Part shown: positions 52,046 through 60,021 of the stretch, piece after piece
How positions within the stretch are numbered: position 1 is the stretch's first letter
Layout: every line of letters begins with the position of its first letter
DNA from: Bacteroidota bacterium
Lineage (GTDB): Bacteria > Bacteroidota > Bacteroidia > Flavobacteriales > Weeksellaceae
Assembly (NCBI GenBank): GCA_023423715.1
Contig: JAFAFC010000007.1
Location: forward strand, 186,001-250,000
DNA: 64,000 bases
Direction of reading: 5' to 3'
Notes under the pieces: generated by a model
Seen by the model: only the letters and a program-made list of their open reading frames with translations
Told to the model about the DNA's origin: nothing
Databases searched by the model: none
Program-made: the position numbers and the translations under genes

Positions 52046-54172
52046 TTATTTCTTCGTCATATCTCCCATCACGTTTACCGCTTCTTGAAGATAAACATCT
52101 CGTTCTAAGTTTTTCTTCCAATTTTCGGTTTTCTTACGGAAAACTTCATCGGTTTTTTCTCGCTGAACCTCATCTGGATGAACGGAGAACATCAAGCCGT
52201 TATTGAATTTCTCCAGTGTTCTGAATTTCTCAATCTGCGCTTTTCTCTTTTTCATCAACTCGTTGAATTTATTTTGATTCAACGTAATAGTTTCTTCTTT
52301 ATCTAAAGCTTCTTTCCATTGAGCCGATTCAATTAAAAGTTGATAGTTTTTATTTTGAGCCATTCTCGATTCGCTGTTTTTCATCAACGATGGAATGTTT
52401 AGTGAATTCATTTTCGTGAAGCTCGTTGCCGGAATTTTATCCCAAGCCAAAGCATAATCGTCATAACGTTCCCCAATTTCAGCATAGCTAAACAAATCTT
52501 TCAATTGGATATCCGAAGCCACTCCTTTTCTCTGAGTCGATTCTCCTGTTACTCGATAATACTTTTGAATAGTCAATTTCAAAGATCCGAAATCATCATT
52601 TGAGTTTAAGAAACGATTCAAATCTACAAACGATTGAACGGTACCTTTTCCGAAAGATTGAGGCGAACCAAAGATCACTGCACGACCGTAATCTTGCATT
52701 TGACCCGTTAAAATCTCAGAAGCCGAAGCAGACAATTCATTCTGCATAATCAAAAGTGGACCCGTCCAAACTGGAGCATTTCCTTTATTTTTCAGCGTTT
52801 GAATTTTCCCTTGTCCATCTTTTACTTGCACGTAAGCGCCTTCATTCATAAACAAGCCCATGATGTCACCAACTTCAGTAAGTGAACCTCCACCGTTGCT
52901 TCTCAAGTCTAAAATAACACCATCAATATTGTTTGCTTTCAATCGTTGAAGTTCTTTCTTCACATCGTCAGAAGCGTTTCTCCCTTTTTCATCTTCAAAA
53001 TCAGCATTGAAACTTGGTAAGAAAATAAATCCGTATTTCTTTCCGTCTTTTGCATTAACAATAATACTTCTAGCAAACGTATCTTCAATAGAAACTTCTT
53101 CACGAACCAAGGTTACTTCACGAATTGATTTATCTTTTTTCTCAACAGTTAAAGTTACTTTCGTTCCTAATTCACCACGAATCAAACGTACCGCTTCATC
53201 TACCAACATTCCCGAAACATTTACGGGCTCTGCATTAGGTTTCGAACGAACTTTTAAGATTTTATCGCCTTCGGTAAGTTGTTTTGATTTCCACGCAGGA
53301 GCACCAATTGTTAACGCACCTAAGAATAAGTTTCCTTTTTTCTCTTGAATAACAGCACCAATACCAATGACTTTTCCTTTAAATTGAACATCAAAATCTT
53401 CTTTATTGGTTGGTGAGAAATAGTTGGTATGCGGATCGAAAACTTCGGTGTACGAATTCATATACACCGTAAACCAATCCATTTTCTTTCTCTTTTTGAA
53501 ACGCGTAAAGTATTCAGACACATAGTCTTTTACCTCATCCGTTGCTTTTTTCAACTTTTGTTCTTCTGTGAATTTTTCCACCTTAATCGTGTCTTTCAAC
53601 TTATGAGCAATAACCGAATCTTTCTTTTTTTGTTGAGATTCTTGTCTTGCATTGATGGTCTCAATTTCTTGAAGAATATTGTATTTGATAAATTTCTTCC
53701 ACTCAGCATACAATTCTTTATCGTTTGCTGGAGTTGCTTTTTTCTTAGGTTCCAATGAAAGAACATCGTCCTCCTTCAAATCAATCGGTTTGGTAAAAAT
53801 GTCTTGTGTCATTTTATCAATTTGATCTACTCGCTGATACAAACGATCCACAGTCACTTTATAAAAAGTAAGCTCGCCAACTTTAAAATAATCGTCTAAT
53901 TTGGTTTTATGCTTGGCAAATTCATCCATGTCCGCCTTCATGAAAATCCTTTTTCCAGGATCTACCATTTCAAAATATTTATCGTACACCTGCTGCGAAT
54001 ACGCATCATTTATAGGTTTCGGATTGTAATGCAAATATTGAAGCGTGTTTTTTACACTCTTCATAATTGTCATCATTTTTTCATCGTCATTTTGTGGCGA
54101 ATTAAAACAAAAAACAAGCGTAGTTAGCGGGAATAATAATAGAAGTTTATTGAACTTAAAATTTTTAAACAT
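52046..54172 (-). CDS. prc: Tail-specific (carboxy-terminal processing) protease Prc
   Basis: 708-aa periplasmic S41A protease. Signal-like N-terminus (KLLLLFPLTTLVFCFNS), a long helical N-terminal domain, a PDZ domain (GIGAVIQEKKGNLFLGALTIG), the catalytic Ser/Lys dyad (NELSASASEIL and SPQSFGKGTVQS) and a C-terminal DUF3340-like tail. Degrades or trims proteins from their C-termini in the periplasm; in other bacteria it affects peptidoglycan hydrolases and lipoproteins. Confidence 0.93.
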   Translation of the reverse strand: MFKNFKFNKLLLLFPLTTLVFCFNSPQNDDEKMMTIMKSVKNTLQYLHYNPKPINDAYSQQVYDKYFEMVDPGKRIFMKADMDEFAKHKTKLDDYFKVGELTFYKVTVDRLYQRVDQIDKMTQDIFTKPIDLKEDDVLSLEPKKKATPANDKELYAEWKKFIKYNILQEIETINARQESQQKKKDSVIAHKLKDTIKVEKFTEEQKLKKATDEVKDYVSEYFTRFKKRKKMDWFTVYMNSYTEVFDPHTNYFSPTNKEDFDVQFKGKVIGIGAVIQEKKGNLFLGALTIGAPAWKSKQLTEGDKILKVRSKPNAEPVNVSGMLVDEAVRLIRGELGTKVTLTVEKKDKSIREVTLVREEVSIEDTFARSIIVNAKDGKKYGFIFLPSFNADFEDEKGRNASDDVKKELQRLKANNIDGVILDLRSNGGGSLTEVGDIMGLFMNEGAYVQVKDGQGKIQTLKNKGNAPVWTGPLLIMQNELSASASEILTGQMQDYGRAVIFGSPQSFGKGTVQSFVDLNRFLNSNDDFGSLKLTIQKYYRVTGESTQRKGVASDIQLKDLFSYAEIGERYDDYALAWDKIPATSFTKMNSLNIPSLMKNSESRMAQNKNYQLLIESAQWKEALDKEETITLNQNKFNELMKKRKAQIEKFRTLEKFNNGLMFSVHPDEVQREKTDEVFRKKTENWKKNLERDVYLQEAVNVMGDMTKK

Positions 54173-54197
54173 ACGTTACATTTATGCTATAAGTTAT

Positions 54198-54205
54198 CAA
54201 AAATA
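54198..54205 (-). promoter_or_regulatory. Bacteroidota -7 box for prc
   Basis: TATTTTTG on the minus strand, 25 bases before the ATG; a TTTG appears 21 bases further upstream (54227-54230). Confidence 0.5.
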
Positions 54206-54276
54206 GGGTTTCGTTACGAAAAGTAACAAACAATCAAAATTAATACCTTATTCCTATTAACCAATTTTTTTTTTGA

Positions 54277-54284
54277 TAATTTTG
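54277..54284 (+). promoter_or_regulatory. Bacteroidota -7 box for surE
   Basis: TAATTTTG, 17 bases before the ATG at 54302. Confidence 0.5.
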
Positions 54285-54301
54285 AAAAAAAAGTAAAGTT
54301 T

Positions 54302-55069
54302 ATGCAAAAACCATTAATACTGGTTACGAATGATGATGGAATCACAGCGCCGGGGATTCGTAACTTGGTAGAATTTATGAATGAAATTGGCGAGGTTGTC
54401 GTTGTTGCTCCCAACTCACCTCAAAGTGGAAAAGGTCATGCAATCACCATTAATTCTACACTAACCTATGAAGAAATCAACTTAGATGGTCCACAAACGG
54501 ACTATTCGCTAAGCGGAACTCCCGTTGATTGTGTGAAATTTGCACTGGATAAAGTCCTTACTCGAAAACCAGATATTGTGGTTTCGGGAATCAATCACGG
54601 AGCCAATTCTTCGATCAATGTTATTTATTCTGGAACCATGTCTGCTGCTGTTGAAGCGGGTGTAGAAGGTTTACAAGCCATTGGTTTTTCGTTACTGGAT
54701 TTTTCTTGGGATGCCGATTTTTCTCAAGCCAAAGAATATATTCAAGCGATCGTTAAAAAAGTTCTAGACAATCCTCTTCCGAAAGGCGTTGTTTTGAATG
54801 TGAATATTCCAAAGCTTAAAAAAGACGAAATCAAAGGAATCAAAGTTTGCAAACAAGCGAACGCGAAATGGGAAGAAAGTTTTGATGAGCGCGTTAATCC
54901 ACACGGAAAGAAATACTATTGGTTAACAGGATATTTCAACAATATGGATCACTCTGAAAATGCTGATGAAACGGCGCTTTCGGAAGGATATATTTCCATT
55001 GTTCCGGTTAAGTTTGATTTAACGGCCCACGAATACATTCAAGAATTATCAGATATAATGAAATTCTAA
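54302..55069 (+). CDS. surE: 5'/3'-nucleotidase SurE
   Basis: 255-aa metal-dependent nucleotidase. LVTNDDGITAPGI carries the metal-binding Asp pair, APNSPQSGKGHAIT and GTPVDCVKFAL follow, then VSGINHGANSSINVIYSGTMSAAVEA. Removes phosphate from nucleoside 5'- and 3'-monophosphates. Single-gene unit with terminator. Confidence 0.95.
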   Translation: MQKPLILVTNDDGITAPGIRNLVEFMNEIGEVVVVAPNSPQSGKGHAITINSTLTYEEINLDGPQTDYSLSGTPVDCVKFALDKVLTRKPDIVVSGINHGANSSINVIYSGTMSAAVEAGVEGLQAIGFSLLDFSWDADFSQAKEYIQAIVKKVLDNPLPKGVVLNVNIPKLKKDEIKGIKVCKQANAKWEESFDERVNPHGKKYYWLTGYFNNMDHSENADETALSEGYISIVPVKFDLTAHEYIQELSDIMKF

Positions 55070-55080
55070 ATCAAAAATTA

Positions 55081-55107
55081 AAAGAGCGAAAATTTCGCTC
55101 TTTTTTT
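55081..55107 (+). terminator. Intrinsic terminator after surE
   Basis: AAAGAGCGAA / TTCGCTCTTT stem with short loop and T-run. Confidence 0.88.
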
Positions 55108-55167
55108 ATTTCATAATCTCCAAAAGACCAAATCTTTTTTCTAATTTTAATTAATATTTCTTCCCTT

Positions 55168-56208
55168 ATGAGAATTGAATACGATATTAAATTAGGATTT
55201 AAAGACGTGATGTTTCGTCCAAAACGATCAACATTGCAATCCCGATCACAAGTACAATTGGAGCGTGAATTTGTTTTCAAAAACTCAAAAAAAGCCTGGA
55301 AAGGCATTCCCATTATTGCAGCCAATATGGACACTGTTGGAACGTTTGAAATGGCAGTTTCTCTCGCCGATCAACAAATTATAACAGCCATTCATAAACA
55401 TTATAGTCTTGACGAGTGGAATCAGTTTTTAGAAGGAAAACCCGATTCTTTTTACGAGTATATTGCGCTAAGTACGGGAACAGGAAGTGCGGATGCGGAA
55501 AAAATTGCAACATTACTTCATCAACATCCAAAAATTCAGTTTTTATGTATCGATGTTGCCAATGGTTACTCGGAGCATTTTGTTGATTTTGTTCAAAAAG
55601 CGAGACAACAATATCCTGATAAAACTATTATCGCAGGAAACGTCGTTACGGGTGAAATGGTAGAAGAGCTACTTCTTGCTGGAGCAGATATTATCAAAGT
55701 GGGAATTGGGCCTGGTTCGGTTTGTACAACTCGGGTGAAAACGGGTGTTGGTTACCCACAACTTTCCGCGATTATTGAATGTGCGGACGCTGCTCACGGA
55801 CTTGGCGGGCATATTATTGGCGATGGCGGTTGTAAAGTTCCGGGTGACGTCGCTAAAGCATTTGGCGGTGGAGCCGATTTTGTCATGTTGGGTGGAATGC
55901 TTGCTGGACATGACGAAAGCGGTGGCGAATTGATCGAAGAAAATGGCAAAAAGCTTAAACTTTTCTACGGAATGAGTTCAAAAACAGCGATGGATAAACA
56001 TTCTGGTGGTGTTGCAGAATATCGTGCTTCCGAAGGAAAAACGGTAAAAGTTCCATACAAAGGTAAAGTCGAAGAAACCATCAAAGATATTCTCGGTGGC
56101 GTACGATCTACATGTACCTATGTTGGAGCTTCTCAACTCAAGGAATTAACGAAGCGTACGACATTTATACGCGTGCAAGAACAAGAAAATCAAATCTTTA
56201 ACCAATAA
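55168..56208 (+). CDS. guaC: GMP reductase
   Basis: 346-aa IMPDH/GMPR-family TIM barrel, lacking the CBS insert of IMP dehydrogenase, so GMP reductase. Catalytic loop GIGPGSVCTTRVKTGVG (Cys near residue 186), IPIIAANMDTVGTFEMA at the start, GGCKVPGDVAKAFGGGADFVMLGGMLAG and the YRASEGK segment with the C-terminal flap. Converts GMP to IMP with NADPH. Ends 15 bases from the convergent nucleosidase gene with no obvious terminator between. Confidence 0.95.
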   Translation: MRIEYDIKLGFKDVMFRPKRSTLQSRSQVQLEREFVFKNSKKAWKGIPIIAANMDTVGTFEMAVSLADQQIITAIHKHYSLDEWNQFLEGKPDSFYEYIALSTGTGSADAEKIATLLHQHPKIQFLCIDVANGYSEHFVDFVQKARQQYPDKTIIAGNVVTGEMVEELLLAGADIIKVGIGPGSVCTTRVKTGVGYPQLSAIIECADAAHGLGGHIIGDGGCKVPGDVAKAFGGGADFVMLGGMLAGHDESGGELIEENGKKLKLFYGMSSKTAMDKHSGGVAEYRASEGKTVKVPYKGKVEETIKDILGGVRSTCTYVGASQLKELTKRTTFIRVQEQENQIFNQ

Positions 56209-56223
56209 TTGATTTCAACTAAT

Positions 56224-56781
56224 TTAAATAGCTTCTAAGGCATTTCGTAATGCAATGGAAGCTTTTTTTATTTCTATATTCCAATCATCAACAGCATTTC
56301 CATCTGCTCCATCCGAAATATATTTCAAACATAAAAACGGAATATTTTCTAAAAGAGCGACTTTAGCCAAAGCATACGCTTCCATTTCAATCACTTGATA
56401 TTCCGAATTGGTGTGCTCCATTTCGAATTGATCGCCGCTTCCGCATGTTCCTTGAGGTAGATTTTCAACTTCAAGACCGTTATTTAAAACGATTGGAATA
56501 GATTCAAAAGGTGTTTGGAATTTCTCAAACCCCAAAGCTGAAACCTCCATATCCCGTTGAATAAAATTGGTGCAACAAACCACGGTTCCACGATCGAAAG
56601 TCGTGCTTCCTGCAGTTCCCAAATTAATAATCATTTCCGGTTGAAATTGCGCAATACCTTTCATTAACGCATGTGTTGCATTCACTTTTCCAACACCTGT
56701 AAAAATACATTTGTAGTCTTGGAAAGCATCTGCAGCTTCCTCCTTCATGGCAAAAACCAATAAAACGTTTTTCCTATCCAT
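56224..56781 (-). CDS. MTA/SAH nucleosidase-like protein
   Basis: 185-aa phosphorylase/nucleosidase of the PNP_UDP_1 family, shorter than E. coli MTA/SAH nucleosidase (about 230 aa). The three catalytic positions match: Glu15 in FAMKEE, Glu134 in VIEMEAYALA and Asp157 in ISDGADG. Such nucleosidases cleave methylthioadenosine, S-adenosylhomocysteine and 5'-deoxyadenosine to adenine. It follows the radical SAM gene by 15 bases, so removal of 5'-deoxyadenosine (or SAH) made by that enzyme is a reasonable inference. Substrate is not proven. Confidence 0.82.
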   Translation of the reverse strand: MDRKNVLLVFAMKEEAADAFQDYKCIFTGVGKVNATHALMKGIAQFQPEMIINLGTAGSTTFDRGTVVCCTNFIQRDMEVSALGFEKFQTPFESIPIVLNNGLEVENLPQGTCGSGDQFEMEHTNSEYQVIEMEAYALAKVALLENIPFLCLKYISDGADGNAVDDWNIEIKKASIALRNALEAI

Positions 56782-56796
56782 TAAAATCTATACTAT

Positions 56797-58200
56797 TTAA
56801 AATAACACTTTATCATCTTTTCGTAACTCCTCTAAATATTTCTTTTTATCATCTCGATAAAACAAATTCATGGTTTCAAAAGGAATCATTTTGAGATCTT
56901 TATTGACGATATGAACGCATGATTTTTTTACCGCACGAACATCAAAATCGTGAGCATCCATAAAATTCATAATGATGATTCTAAAAAGATTATCATAATC
57001 TAAATTCGGCGCCGAAACGTCTGGTAAACAACACAATAATTGATTAACTTTAGGTTTTACTTTGTCTACCGAAATTCCTGTGCTAAAAATATCCAAAAGC
57101 TGCATTTGTAATCCCGTATCTTGTTCGTAAACAATGGTATTTTTTGATTGATTATTCAACAAATCGGCTGGATTAATGTACCGAGTTAGCGGAATAATTT
57201 CGCCTTCCAATTTCAAAATATAACCCATCGCCAAAGCATCTGGATTGCATGGAACCGGAATTAAATCTTCAGAAGTTAAAAAGGGGGATTGTTTTAATAT
57301 TTCGGTTCGAACTTCTGTTAACGTCATTTTTTCAGAAGCTGAATCTTCGCGATTTCTACCCGCAATTTCTACCGGTTGAAACGTAATTCCACGAACGCAT
57401 TTTTGCTTCAACGCAAAATCGATGATTTTCCCTATTTCTTGATCATTTTTCCCTTTTTGAAGAACCACAACCAATGTTGTCGAAAGATTGAGTGCATTTA
57501 ATTTTTCTAAAGCTTTCATGCGAACATCCGTTAGATCTTTTCCTCTAAAATCTTTTAGAACTTCGGGATCAAACGAATCAAATTGAAGATAAATTTCGAA
57601 TTCTGGAGCATACGTTGTCAATTTTTCTACAAAACCAGGATCATTTGCAATTCGAATTCCGTTGGTATTCAACATCAAATGCTTAATCGGTTTCGTCTTA
57701 GCGATATCCATAATTTTAAAAAACTCTGGATGAATTGTTGGTTCGCCACCGCTAATTTGCACGACATCGGGTTCGCCTTCATTTCGAACAATCGTATCGA
57801 ACATAGCTTCAATTTCTTCCAAAGTACGATGACTTCCATAATGCGGCGACGACATGGCGTAACACGTTGGACAAGTTAGATTGCAACGATCGGTAACTTC
57901 CACAATGGACAAGCAGCTATGTTGCTCATGATCAACACATAAGCCACAATCATAAGGACAACCATACTCTACATCCGTCCCAAAATGAACGGGCGTTTCT
58001 GAGGCTTTATTATAGTTTCTTATATTTTTATAATACTCCACATCCGTAGCGATTTTGGTTCTAAAAAAACCATGATCTGGACAGCGTTTATGCATAAAAA
58101 CTTCATCGTCTTGGATGACAATTTTGGCCCCAACTCGTTTTAAACATTCGGGGCACAAACTGATGGTATAATCGTAATACGTATAATCTCGTACTGGCAT
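56797..58200 (-). CDS. Radical SAM enzyme of the tetraether-lipid synthase/MJ0619 type
   Basis: 467 aa. The N-terminal region has a CPEC pair (Cys16, Cys19) and CPDHG (Cys40, His43), then CPYDCGLC (Cys81, 85, 88), Cys96 in EQHSCLS, and the radical SAM cluster motif CNLTCPTC (Cys106, 110, 113). The core holds VQISGGEPTIHPEF (SAM amino group), LMLNTNGIRIA and LQFDSFDPEVLKDFRG; the tail has PVPCNP, CC (390-391) and KSCVHIV (Cys428). This order of extra cysteines is typical of archaeal tetraether lipid synthase and MJ0619-like enzymes, which act on lipid hydrocarbon chains or pterin precursors. Function here is inferred, not shown; flanked by an Lgt-like gene and a nucleosidase. Confidence 0.88.
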   Translation of the reverse strand: MPVRDYTYYDYTISLCPECLKRVGAKIVIQDDEVFMHKRCPDHGFFRTKIATDVEYYKNIRNYNKASETPVHFGTDVEYGCPYDCGLCVDHEQHSCLSIVEVTDRCNLTCPTCYAMSSPHYGSHRTLEEIEAMFDTIVRNEGEPDVVQISGGEPTIHPEFFKIMDIAKTKPIKHLMLNTNGIRIANDPGFVEKLTTYAPEFEIYLQFDSFDPEVLKDFRGKDLTDVRMKALEKLNALNLSTTLVVVLQKGKNDQEIGKIIDFALKQKCVRGITFQPVEIAGRNREDSASEKMTLTEVRTEILKQSPFLTSEDLIPVPCNPDALAMGYILKLEGEIIPLTRYINPADLLNNQSKNTIVYEQDTGLQMQLLDIFSTGISVDKVKPKVNQLLCCLPDVSAPNLDYDNLFRIIIMNFMDAHDFDVRAVKKSCVHIVNKDLKMIPFETMNLFYRDDKKKYLEELRKDDKVLF

Positions 58201-58209
58201 AATTCTATT

Positions 58210-58455
58210 TTATAATCCACAAACAAAACCACTTATCAAGCCACAAATCGCTAGACAAAGCAAAACAACACGCCAAAAATTTCCACGAGACATTTTTCGA
58301 TCGCCTTTGGCTTCATAAATAAATTTTGAAATTGCAGCAACGACCAATGAAATTACAATAGAAGCAATAATCATCATCGAAACAATTGCGACCACAATTC
58401 CAGTAAAATCTCCTCCTTCTAACAGGATTACGAATGGTAAAGATTGTACTATCAT
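58210..58455 (-). CDS. Two-helix membrane protein in the lipid-type operon
   Basis: 81 aa: helices at about residues 18-40 (GIVVAIVSMMIIASIVISLV) and 60-80 (WRVVLLCLAICGLISGFVC) joined by a basic cytoplasmic loop (FIYEAKGDRKMSRGN). No family recognised. Its ATG overlaps the stop of the Lgt-like gene (ATGA), and its stop is nine bases from the radical SAM start, so all three are coupled. Confidence 0.78.
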   Translation of the reverse strand: MIVQSLPFVILLEGGDFTGIVVAIVSMMIIASIVISLVVAAISKFIYEAKGDRKMSRGNFWRVVLLCLAICGLISGFVCGL

Positions 58456-59210
58456 GTTCGTTTATTTATAAATGGTTTGGCAGAATTCACTTTATAAATG
58501 TAGTAAAATATCATCAACAAACAGGTGATTTGTATCGCGCCCAAACTCAATAAAATTTCGTTTCTAGGTTTGATAAAATCCAACAAAAACCGAAAGCTAA
58601 AGTAACTCAGCATAAAAACTTGAAACAAAAAACCGGATGGATAGGTCCAATTTTTCTTAAACCTATTCAAAATGATCCACAGTAAAATGAGAAATCCAAT
58701 TTCGTATATAGCTACGGGATGTCTATGTAGACCATCTCCCAAATCCATTCCTAGAAAAAAAGTTGTTGGAATGCCGTAGGTTTGTTCATAAATTCCCGTA
58801 AAAAAGCAACCAATTCTTCCTACAATCATGGCAAGAATCAAAGGAAAAACCATGATGTCTCCTGTACTTTCTTTGTGACCAACCACTTTTTTGGCCAATT
58901 CAACTCCGAGCAAACCAAAAGCTAATCCTCCAACAATCGTATTATTTGTCCAGAATTGCTGAAAAGTAAGATTTCCAGAGAAAAGTAAAGCTGGATTCTC
59001 TAAATTTCCGATAATTTTGGAACCAATCAAAGCACCTACAATTGCTCCTAACAAGACAGCGAGTGATGTTTTTAAGTCGGTTTTAGATTTCGATTTACGC
59101 TTCAAGAAATAATAGTAGCGCATCCCAAGAAAAATCCCAAGCGTTTCTGTAATGGGATGTAGCAAAATATCTTTTCCGAAAAGATGTAAAGTTGCTGGGA
59201 AGTCTATCAT
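58452..59210 (-). CDS. Divergent prolipoprotein diacylglyceryl transferase-like protein
   Basis: 252-aa seven-helix membrane protein of the Lgt family. Signature GRIGCFFTG (Arg132) corresponds to the canonical GRxGNFIN, RHPVAIYE (His164-Glu170) to the RHPxQLYE segment, and SYFSFRFLLDF to the Tyr/Arg/Glu C-terminal helix. Where canonical Lgt has His-Gly-Gly-Leu with an essential His, this protein has V93-G-G-L, and the Asn after GRIG is Cys135. It may therefore not transfer diacylglycerol to prelipoproteins as ordinary Lgt does. It heads an operon with the 81-aa membrane protein and the radical SAM gene. A normal lgt must lie elsewhere if this one is not it. Confidence 0.78.
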   Translation of the reverse strand: MIDFPATLHLFGKDILLHPITETLGIFLGMRYYYFLKRKSKSKTDLKTSLAVLLGAIVGALIGSKIIGNLENPALLFSGNLTFQQFWTNNTIVGGLAFGLLGVELAKKVVGHKESTGDIMVFPLILAMIVGRIGCFFTGIYEQTYGIPTTFFLGMDLGDGLHRHPVAIYEIGFLILLWIILNRFKKNWTYPSGFLFQVFMLSYFSFRFLLDFIKPRNEILLSLGAIQITCLLMIFYYIYKVNSAKPFINKRT

Positions 59211-59221
59211 AGGATGAAGAT

Positions 59222-59245
59222 AAAAAAAGCAGCCCGAAAGCTGCT
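59222..59245 (-). terminator. Intrinsic terminator after fabG, 11 bases before the Lgt-like start
   Basis: AGCAGC / GCTGCT six-pair stem (minus strand), six-base loop, then seven T. The T-run ends 11 bases before the ATG of the next gene; no TAnnTTTG promoter is visible in the gap or just inside fabG. Confidence 0.8.
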
Positions 59246-59267
59246 ATAGTATTTATAAAAAAGTTGA

Positions 59268-60011
59268 TTACGTCAACATTCCACCGTCAACATTGATTAC
59301 TTGACCAGTAATATATCCCGACATGTCGCTTCCTAAGAACACGCAAGCATTAGCAACATCTTCTGGTTGACCACCACGCTTCAACGGAATTGCTTCTCTC
59401 CAACCTTTTACTGTATTTTCATCCAAAACTGCTGTCATTTCAGTTTCGATAAAACCTGGTGCAATTACGTTACAACGAATGTTTCGAGACCCTAATTCCA
59501 AAGCAATCGATTTAGAAAATCCAATAACACCCGCTTTTGAAGCTGCATAATTGGCTTGACCCGCATTTCCTTTCACACCAACAACAGAACTCATATTGAT
59601 AATTGACCCAGCTTTTGCTTTCATCATTGGTTTAATCACCGCTTTTGTCAAGTTGAAAACGGAATCCAAGTTCACTTTAATAATTGTATCCCAATCTTCT
59701 TTGGACATACGAAGCATCAAATTATCCTTTGTAATTCCTGCATTGTTGATCAAAATATCGATTTGACCAAATTCTGCCATTACATCATCCACCAATTTCT
59801 GAGCGGCATCAAAATCCGATGCATCCGATTGATACGATTTTGCGGTTGTTATCTTAGAAAGTTCTTCTTCCAAAGCTTTTGCCTTATCTACAGAACCTGC
59901 ATACGTAAACGCTACTTTTGCTCCTTCTTTAGCAAAAACCTCTGCTATTCCTTTTCCGATTCCACGTGTAGCTCCCGTAATAAGTGCTACTTTTCCTTCT
60001 AGTAATCCCAT
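59268..60011 (-). CDS. fabG: 3-oxoacyl-[acyl-carrier-protein] reductase
   Basis: 247-aa SDR. GATRGIGKGIAEVF (NADPH site), NNAGITKDNLMLRM, catalytic SSVVGVKGNAGQANYAASK (Ser-Tyr-Lys) and the RCNVIAPGFIETEMT segment all mark FabG. Reduces beta-ketoacyl-ACP in fatty acid elongation. Ten bases after rsmI; last gene before a terminator. Confidence 0.95.
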   Translation of the reverse strand: MGLLEGKVALITGATRGIGKGIAEVFAKEGAKVAFTYAGSVDKAKALEEELSKITTAKSYQSDASDFDAAQKLVDDVMAEFGQIDILINNAGITKDNLMLRMSKEDWDTIIKVNLDSVFNLTKAVIKPMMKAKAGSIINMSSVVGVKGNAGQANYAASKAGVIGFSKSIALELGSRNIRCNVIAPGFIETEMTAVLDENTVKGWREAIPLKRGGQPEDVANACVFLGSDMSGYITGQVINVDGGMLT

Positions 60012-60021
60012 ATGATTTAGT

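Noticed and set aside
58452..59210. Simple housekeeping lgt
   Set aside because: Provisional rejection: the essential His and signature Asn are replaced and the operon context is unusual. It remains possible if no other lgt exists.
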